Positions 56,301 through 64,000 of a DNA stretch of 64,000 nucleotides are shown piece by piece. The notes under the pieces were generated by a model, which was not told the DNA's origin, ran no database searches, and worked only from the letters and a program-made list of their open reading frames with translations. This DNA is from Tengunoibacter tsumagoiensis. GTDB lineage: Bacteria > Chloroflexota > Ktedonobacteria > Ktedonobacterales > Ktedonobacteraceae. The stretch spans positions 797,493 through 861,492 of the forward strand of contig NZ_BIFR01000001.1 of the NCBI RefSeq assembly GCF_003967535.1, written 5' to 3'. Each line of letters starts with the position of its first letter. The first letter of the stretch is position 1. The translations under genes were made by a program, and so were the position numbers.

Positions 56301-59300
56301 ATCGGAGGATCGATCACTTATAGCATACAGGTACAGAATGTCTCGTCTGGAACAGAGACGAACCCTGGAGCTATTCATGTTCTCTTTACCATACCGCCAG
56401 GGTTGAGTTCAATCACTACGACTGGAAGTAATTGGACTCTTACGCCTATTACTGTGTTTGGTTCCAGTCCAGCTCAGGTTGAAGCTACCTATAATGGAAC
56501 CGGTCCTGTGGGGCCCGGGGCCAGTCTGCCTCCGATTCTTGTAACGGGCACGTTCAATAATCAAGCACTATCGCCTTTTGTCGTTAGCGCGAATCTGACG
56601 GATATCAACGATACGAATGGTAGCAATAACAACCAGAATGATATCGTTTTTGTCTCTGCTGCTCCGACGCCAACGCCAAGCCCAACGGCAACGCCAAGCC
56701 CGACGCCAACGCTAAGCCCAACGGCTACTCCAACTCCGAGCCCTACTCCAACAGCAGGGCCAGATCTGTCCATTAGCCTGACCAACAGTGGAGGAAATAC
56801 GTTCAATGTTGGTGATCAGATTACCTATACCATTAGCTCAAGCAATGCCGCGAATGCTGGTCCTATCGATCCAGGCAATCCCATTTCAATTACAGTGGTG
56901 TTGCCACCAGGACTCGATAATATCCAATTAACAGGATCAGGTTGGAGCTTTGCTCCCAGTTCTTCACCTGGTTCCAGTCCCAGTGTGCTTATTGCTACTT
57001 ATACTGGTGGTCAGACCATTAATCCTGGCGCCAGTCTGCCACCTATTACTATTACCGGTACCGCAACGATCCTGGGTGCTCCTCTCCTTAACGCAAGTGC
57101 CAGTGTCTTTGTCGCTGGCGATACAAATGCGACTAATGATGAGTCCTTTGATCCACTCACCATTAACCTATTGCCAACGCCGACGCCAAGCCCGACGGCC
57201 ACGGCGACCGAGACACCAACGGCGACCGAGACACCAACGGCCACGCCGACACCAACGCCAGAGCCATTGGATCTTGCAGTGACGTTAAGCCATGATGGAG
57301 GATTGACGCTACCCGAAGGGAGCCAGGTCACCTATCATGTAACGGTGCAGAATGTCTCGTCTGGAACGGAGAGCACGCCGGGTCAGATCAGCGTGGTCTT
57401 TACGATGCCTCCAGGCTTGAGCTCAATCCAGCCTTCCGGGACCAATTGGAGCTTTAGCCCCAGTTCGCTGAGTGGTCCCACACCGGGTCAGATCGTGGCG
57501 ACCTATACGGGGACCTCGCCTGTAGGACCAGGAAACCTTTTGAGCTTCACGGTGGTTGGCACCCTCAATGGGGACGCCTTCCCGGCAGTCACAACCACGG
57601 CGACGGTCTTTGATCCCAATGATGTGAATGTGCTGAACGACAGCTCGAGCGATCCCATCCTGGTCCTGTTGCTCCCAACACCAACGCCAAGCCCGACGGC
57701 GACCGCAACTGAGACGCCGACGGCGACGCCAACAGCAACACCAGAGCCACTGGATCTCGCAGTGACGTTAAGCCATGATGGAGGATTGACGCTACCCGAA
57801 GGGAGCCAGGTCACCTATCATGTAACGGTGCAGAACGTCTCGTCTGGAACGGAGAGCACGCCGGGCCAGATCAGCGTGGTCTTTACGATGCCTCCAGGCT
57901 TGAGCTCAATCCAACCCTCTGGGAACAATTGGAGCTTTAGCCCCAGTTCGCTGAGTGGTCCCACACCGGGTCAGATCGTGGCGACCTACACAGGAACCTC
58001 GCCGGTAGGACCAGGAGACACCTTGAACTTTACCGTGGTCGGCACCCTCAATGGGGACGCCTTCCCGGCAGTCACAACCACGGCGACGGTCTTTGATCCC
58101 AATGATGTGAATGTGCTGAACGACAGCTCGAGCGATCCCGTCCTGGTCCTGTTGCTCCCCACGCCAACGCCAAGTCCAACCGCGACGGCGACAGCAACAG
58201 CCACACCAAGCCCGACGGCGACGGCCACGGAGACGCCCAGTCCGACAGCGACACCAAGCCCGACGGCCACACCAACAGCGACCGCAACTGAGACGCCGAC
58301 GGCGACGCCAACAGCAACGCCAGAGCCATTGGATCTCGCGGTGACCTTAAGCCATGATGGAGGATTGACGCTACCCGAGGGGAGCCAGGTCACCTATCAT
58401 GTGTCAGTGCAGAACGTCTCGTCTGGAACGGAGAGTGCTCCAGGTCAGATCAGCGTGGTCTTTACGATGCCTCCAGGCTTGAGCTCAATCCAGCCTTCTG
58501 GAAACAATTGGAGCTTCAGCCCCAGTTCGCTGAGTGGCCCCACACCGGGTCAGATTGTGGCGACCTACACGGGCACCTCGCCGGTAGGACCGGGAGACCT
58601 GTTGAGCTTCACAGTGGTTGGCACCCTCAATGGGGACGCCTTCCCGGCAATCACGACAACAGCAACGGTCTTTGATCCCAGTGACGTGAATGTGTTGAAC
58701 GACAGCTCAAGCGATCCCGTCCTGGTCCTGTTGCTCCCCACGCCAACGCCGACCGCGACGGAGACACCAAGCCCGACAGCAACGCCAAGTCCGACGGCGA
58801 CGGCAACGGAGACGCCAAGTCCGACGGCGACGGCGACCGAGACGCCCAGCCCAACGGCGACCCCAAGTCCAACGCCCACACCAGGAGCTGATCTGACGAT
58901 CCAGATTAGCAATAGCGGCAGTAACACGGTCAATGTTGGTGATCCGGTCACCTATACGGTTGCGGCCAGCAACGTCGGAGCCGGTCCGGTGATTGCAGGT
59001 CAACCAATCACGGAAACGATTGTGCTGCCCCTGGGTCTGACGAGCATCGGTCTGGCAGGTTCAGGCTGGAGCTTTACCCCCAACGTGATCAGTGGTTCAA
59101 GTCCAGTCGTGATTGTGGCCACCTACACGGGAGGGCAGACGATCAATCCAGGCGATAGCTTACCTCCAATTACGATTACTGCCACCACCACAGCAGATGG
59201 AGTGCCAGTGATCAACGCCAATGCCACGATTGCCACGAAGGGAGATACCAATCCTGAGAATAACCAGTCGTTTGATCCCATTTTCGTAAACGTGCTCCCA

Positions 59301-62300
59301 ACACCAACGCCAACGGCAACGGAGACGCCAAGCCCGACCGCGACGGCGACCGAGACGCCAAGCCCAACAGCGACGGCGACCGCAACGCCGACGGCGACGG
59401 CAACAGCAACGCCCGAGCCATTGGATCTCGCGGTGACCTTAAGTCATGATGGAGGATTGACGCTACCCGAGGGGAGCCAGGTCACCTATCATGTGATGGT
59501 GCAGAACGTCTCATCTGGAACGGAGAGTGCTCCGGGTCAGATCAGCGTGGTCTTTACGATGCCTCCAGGCTTGAGCTCAATCCAGCCTTCTGGAAACAAT
59601 TGGATCTTCAGCCCCAGTTCGCTGAGTGGCCCCACGCCGGGTCAGATTGTGGCGACCTACACGGGGACCTCACCGGTAGGACCGGGAGGCCTGTTGAGCT
59701 TCACGGTGGTTGGTACTCTTAATGGGGACGCCTTCCCGGCAATCACGACCACGGCAACGGTCTTTGATCCCAATGATGTGAATGTGCTGAACGACAGCTC
59801 AAGCGATCCCGTTTTGGTCCTGTTGCTCCCCACGCCAACGCCAAGTCCAACCGCGACGGCGACACCAACGGAGACCCCAAGCCCGACGGCGACGGCCACG
59901 GAGACGCCAAGTCCGACAGCGACGGCGACCGAGACGCCCAGCCCGACGGCGACGCCAAGTCCAACGGCCACACCAGGGGCTGATCTTACGATTCAGATTA
60001 GCAATAGTGGTGGGAACACCGTCAACGTCGGTGATCCGGTCACCTATACGGTGACATCTAGCAATGTCGGAGCCGGTCCGGTGATTGCAGGTCAACCAAT
60101 CACGGAAACGATTGTGCTGCCCCTGGGTCTGACGAGCATCGGTCTGGCAGGTTCAGGCTGGAGCTTTAGCCCCAATGTGATCAGTGGTTCAAGTCCAGTC
60201 GTGATTGTGGCCACCTACACGGGAGGGCAGACGATCAATCCAGGCGACAGCTTACCACCTATTACAATTACGGCGACCACCACAGTAGATGGAGTGCCCG
60301 TGATCAACGCCAATGCCACGATTGCCACGAAGGGAGATACCAATCCTGAAAATAACCAGTCGTTTGATCCGATTCTGGTAAACGCGCTTCCAACGCCCAC
60401 GCCAACGGCAACGGAGACTCCAAGCCCGACCGCGACGCCAACCGAGACCCCAAGTCCAACGGCGACCGCGACCGAGACGCCAAGCCCAACGGCAACAGCA
60501 ACGCCAGTGCCATTGGATCTTGCGGTGACGTTAAGCCATGATGGAGGAGCAAGCTTCAACCAGGGTGATGCTATCACCTATCATATCGGTGTACAGAACG
60601 TGTCGTCTGGAACGGAGAGTGCTCCGGGTCAGATCAGCGTGGTCTTTACGCTGCCTCCAGGACTGAGCTCAATCCAACCTTCTGGGAACAATTGGAGCTT
60701 CAGCCCCAGTTCGCTGAGTGGCCCCACACCGGGTCAGATAGTGGCGACCTACACGGGAACCTCACCAGTAACGCCAGGACAGATCCTGCCACCGATCACC
60801 GTTACTGGCACACTGAACGCTGATGCAGCGCCTGGTGTCACAGTAACTGCCACCGTCATTGACATCTCTGACACCAACATTCTGAACGATAGTCAGAATG
60901 ACACCGTCTTTGTCAGCTTGCCGCCAACGCCAAGCCCAACAGCGACGGAGACACCAGCTCCGACGGCCACACCAAGTCCGACGGAGACGCCAAGCCCAAC
61001 GGCCACTCCGACGGAGACACCAGGTCCGACACCAACGACCGTACCTGATCTCACAGTCAGCATTACCCACACAGGTGGAAATACCTTTAATGTAGGTGAT
61101 GTCGTCAGCTATACGATCACTTCTAGCAACGTGGGAACTGGTGCAGTTAGACAAGGAGAACCTATCACAATTACAGCAGTCTTGCCTCCTGGTCTGGCCA
61201 ATATCATCGTTGGGGGTCCAGGCTGGACATTGAACCCCAATGTGATCAGCGGCCCAAGTCCAGCAGTGATTGTTGCAACCTACAATGGAGGTCTGACTAT
61301 TAATCCGGGTGACAATCTGCCGCCCATTACAATTCTTGCCACAACCACCGTGAATGGGGTTCCGTTGATCAATAGTAACGCGACTATTGTTACTGCAAGG
61401 GATAACAATCCGAACAATAACACGTCGTTTGACCCAATCACATTGAACCCACTGCCAACGCCAACTCCGACGGCAACACCAAGTCCAACGGCAACGCCAA
61501 GCCCGACAGCGACACCAAGTCCGACGGCAACACCAAGTCCAACGGCAACGCCCGAGCCACTGGATCTGGCGGTGACGTTAAGCCATGATGGAGGAGCAAG
61601 CCTCAACCAGGGCGATACGATCACCTATCATATCGGTGTACAGAACGTCTCATCTGGAACGGAGAGCAATCCGGGACAGATCAGCGTGGTCTTTACAATG
61701 CCTCCAGGTCTGAGCTCGATCCAGCCCTCCGGGACCGATTGGAGCTTTAGCCCCAGTTCGTTGAGTGGTCCAACGCCGGGTCAGATCGTGGCGACCTACA
61801 CTGGCACTTCACCAGTAACGCCAGGACAGACCTTGCCATCGATCACCGTTACTGGCACACTGAACGCTGATGCAGCGCCTGGTGTCACAGTAACTGCCAC
61901 CGTCATTGACATCTCTGACACCAACATTCTGAACGATAGTCAGAATGACACCGTCTTTGTCAGCTTGCCGCCAACCCCGAGCCCAACGGCGACGGAGACG
62001 CCAAGCCCGACGGCAACACCAGAGCCATTGGATCTTGCGGTGACCTTAAGCCATGACGGAGGATTGAACTTTACCCAGGGTGATACGATCACCTATCATA
62101 TCGGTGTACAGAACGTCTCATCTGGAACGGAGAGCAATCCGGGTCAGATCAGCGTGGTCTTTACGCTGCCTCCAGGTCTGAGCTCGATCCAGCCTTCCGG
62201 GACCGATTGGAGCTTTAGCCCCAGTTCGCTGAGTGGTCCAACGCCGGGTCAGATAGTGGCGACCTATACTGGCATCTCACCAGTAACGCCAGGACAGATC

Positions 62301-64000
62301 CTGCCATCGATCACCGTTACTGGCACACTGAACGCTGACGCAGTTCCAGAGGTAACAAGTACAGCTACGATCTTTGATGCCAGAGACACTAACATTCTGA
62401 ATAATAGCCAGAATGATACCGTCTTTGTTAGCTTGCCGCCAACGCCAACTCCGACGGCGACACCGAGCCCGACGGCGACGGCCACGCCAACTCCAACGGC
62501 GACACCGAGCCCAACGGCGACACCGAGCCCAACGGCGACACCGAGCCCGACGGCGACACCGAGCCCGACGGCGACGGCCACGCCAACTCCAACGGCGACA
62601 CCGAGCCCAACGGCGACACCGAGCCCAACGGCGACACCAAGTCCGACGGCGACACCGAGCCCAACGGCGACGGCCACACCAAGTCCGACGGCCCCACCGA
62701 GCCCAACGGCGACACCAAGCCCGACGGCCACGCCAAGCCCGACGCCAACGCCGAGCCCGACGCCAACAGCAACCCCAGAGCCATTGGATCTTGCGGTGAC
62801 GTTAAGCCATGATGGAGGATTGACGCTGCCCCAGGGGAGCCAAGTCACCTATCATGTGACGGTGCAGAACGTCTCGTCTGGAACGGAGAGTACGCCGGGC
62901 CAGATCAGTGTGGTCTTTACAATGCCTCCAGGCCTGAGCTCGATCCAGCCTTCCGGGACCGATTGGAGCTTTAGCCCCAGTTCGTTGAGTGGCCCCACAC
63001 CGGGCCAGATTGTGGCGACCTATACTGGCACCTCGCCTGTAGGACCGGGAGACCTGTTGAGCTTCACAGTGGTGGGCACCCTCAATGAGGACGCCTTCCC
63101 AGTAGTCACGACAACGGCGACGGTCTCTGATCCCAATGATGTGAATGTGCTGAACAACAGCTCCAGCGATCCCATCCTGGTCCTGTTGCTCCCAACGCCA
63201 ACAGCAACACCGAGCCCAACGGCAACGGCGACACCGAGCCCGACAGCAACGGCCACACCAAGCCCAACGGCAACGGCCACACCAAGCCCAACGGCGACAC
63301 CGAGCCCAACGGCGACACCGAGCCCAAGCCCGACAGCAACGCCGAGCCCAACGGCCACACCAAGCCCAACGGCGACACCGAGCCCAACGGCGACACCGAG
63401 CCCAAGCCCGACAGCGACTCCAAGTCCAACGGCGACGCCAACCCCCATCTTGCCTGATGTTACTATTAAGCTGAGCCATCAGGGGTCAGACACCTATCAG
63501 GTGGATCAGAATGTGACATACAACGTGGCGGTAACGGAGTTGCTTGGAACAGAGTTTAAGCCAGGGAGCATCAAAGCTACTGTGATCTTCCCCATCGGTC
63601 TCACCAATCTAGTTCCAGTCCAGAGCCCATATTGGAGATTTGAGACCAACGGGACGGTCAGTCCAACCTTCATTACAGCGACGTATGTGGGAGCTTACCC
63701 TGTCTTAGCGGGTCAGACCTTACCCATCTTTAATGTCACAGGCACTCTTACAGCTCAAGGGTATCCCTCGGTAACCTGTGCAGCCAATGTAAGTGCGCTT
63801 GACGATTCGAATGCTCTCAATAACGTGTCCATTGATACTGTCTATGTGGTTGTTCCGCCAAAACCAACGCCGACGCCAATTCCGACGGCAAAGCCGAGCC
63901 CACAAGCGACGCCGAGCCCGACGTTCACATCAATCTTCCCTCCAGACGTTTGGATTAGACTGACGAACGATCATGGTAATACCTTCCATGATCACGACTC
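53397..64000 (+). CDS. Giant surface protein: SdrD_B-like domains and 16 DUF11 units (3' end beyond window, apparent 5' frameshift)
   Basis: One frame stays open from 53397 to the window end, at least 3534 codons. It has a signal-peptide helix ([13 protein letters not shown], then STPAHA), an SdrD_B-like start ([20 protein letters not shown]), a long middle domain with propeller-like features, a second SdrD_B-like domain ([18 protein letters not shown]), and DUF11 units near 55801, 56257, 56762, 57272, 57755, 58330, 58888, 59425, 59982, 60514, 61047, 61562, 62030, 62789, 63457 and 63944 (last partial). Pro/Thr linkers ([10 protein letters not shown]) join them. The start is unclear: ATG 53419 ([11 protein letters not shown], like the paralogues, with GAAGAAGGGT) is in another frame and meets TGA at 53503-53505; ATG 53397 is in frame but has no ribosome site. 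One missing base near 53460 would join them. Confidence 0.85.
62431..62780 (+). repeat. Low-complexity Pro/Thr/Ser/Ala linker repeats in the giant gene
   Basis: 18-bp units like ACGGCGACACCGAGCCCA in near-perfect arrays here and again at about 63196-63450. On the minus strand they open long Val/Gly/Ala/Leu frames that are not genes. Confidence 0.85.

Noticed and set aside
56561..63479. Many long minus-strand frames rich in Val, Gly, Leu and Ala (up to 225 codons)
   Set aside because: They mirror the Pro/Thr/Ala linkers of the giant surface gene, have low complexity and no ribosome sites.

Overview
The window looks like chromosomal DNA of a filamentous or spore-forming Chloroflexota bacterium, most likely class Ktedonobacteria. 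This is an inference. It rests on the mixture of membrane Ser/Thr kinases with Pro/Thr-rich or BACON-like extracellular parts, FHA and zinc-ribbon proteins, tandem GH74 xyloglucanases, long DUF11-repeat surface proteins with Pro/Thr linkers, a class F-like sortase, and about 50% G+C. No rRNA, tRNA, transposase, phage gene or CRISPR array was recognised.

Layout. 1-102: tail of a Ser/Thr kinase. 245-748: AhpD/carboxymuconolactone-decarboxylase-like protein whose second active-site Cys codon is UGA, followed by a SECIS-like hairpin; this is a probable selenoprotein. 765-12717: xyloglucan-use cluster made of a LacI-type regulator with two operators in and near its promoter and an apparent CTG start, a lipoprotein sugar-binding protein, two ABC permeases without an ATPase, two paralogous secreted GH74 enzymes and an MDR dehydrogenase. 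13096-16701: FtsH, a 34-bp perfect hairpin, and a secreted repeat (propeller-like) protein. 16741-17147: palindromic 99-bp tandem repeats. 17167-24601 (minus strand): a HAD hydrolase with a duplicated 5' end, then a compact four-gene cluster (FAD reductase + two FHA domains + zinc ribbon; six-cluster Fe-S protein carrying two cNMP-type domains; di-haem membrane cytochrome; zinc-ribbon membrane protein). This is the best candidate here for an undescribed multi-gene redox/signalling system. 25184-33438: dnaE, a PrsW-like membrane protease, a pentapeptide protein, a small unknown, panD and recX. 33444-40749: methyltransferase, a 200-bp structured tandem array, a membrane Ser/Thr kinase, a secreted HEIAEW protein, and a divergent SDR/ArsR pair with two operators. 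41301-45210: L,D-transpeptidase, epimerase, lipoprotein, GalU. 45367-47453: a 35-residue membrane peptide and an iron cluster (DUF1440-like protein, VIT/CCC1-like transporter, Fur) with two metal-regulator-like boxes. 47792-64000: surface-protein locus with two DUF11 proteins ending in LPxTG but lacking the hydrophobic sorting tail, a sortase between them, and a giant protein (>3,500 codons, running off the window) with SdrD_B-like domains and 16 DUF11 units; its signal-peptide region carries an apparent 1-nt frameshift.

How the genes may work together. The GH74 enzymes cut xyloglucan outside the cell, and the ABC importer would take up the oligosaccharides under the LacI repressor. The minus-strand redox cluster could pass electrons from NAD(P)H through FAD and Fe-S clusters to membrane haems, gated by FHA/phosphopeptide or nucleotide signals. 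Sortase and LPxTG proteins build a cell-surface layer. Fur with VIT/CCC1 handles iron. Names are given from motifs read by eye; no database search was run.
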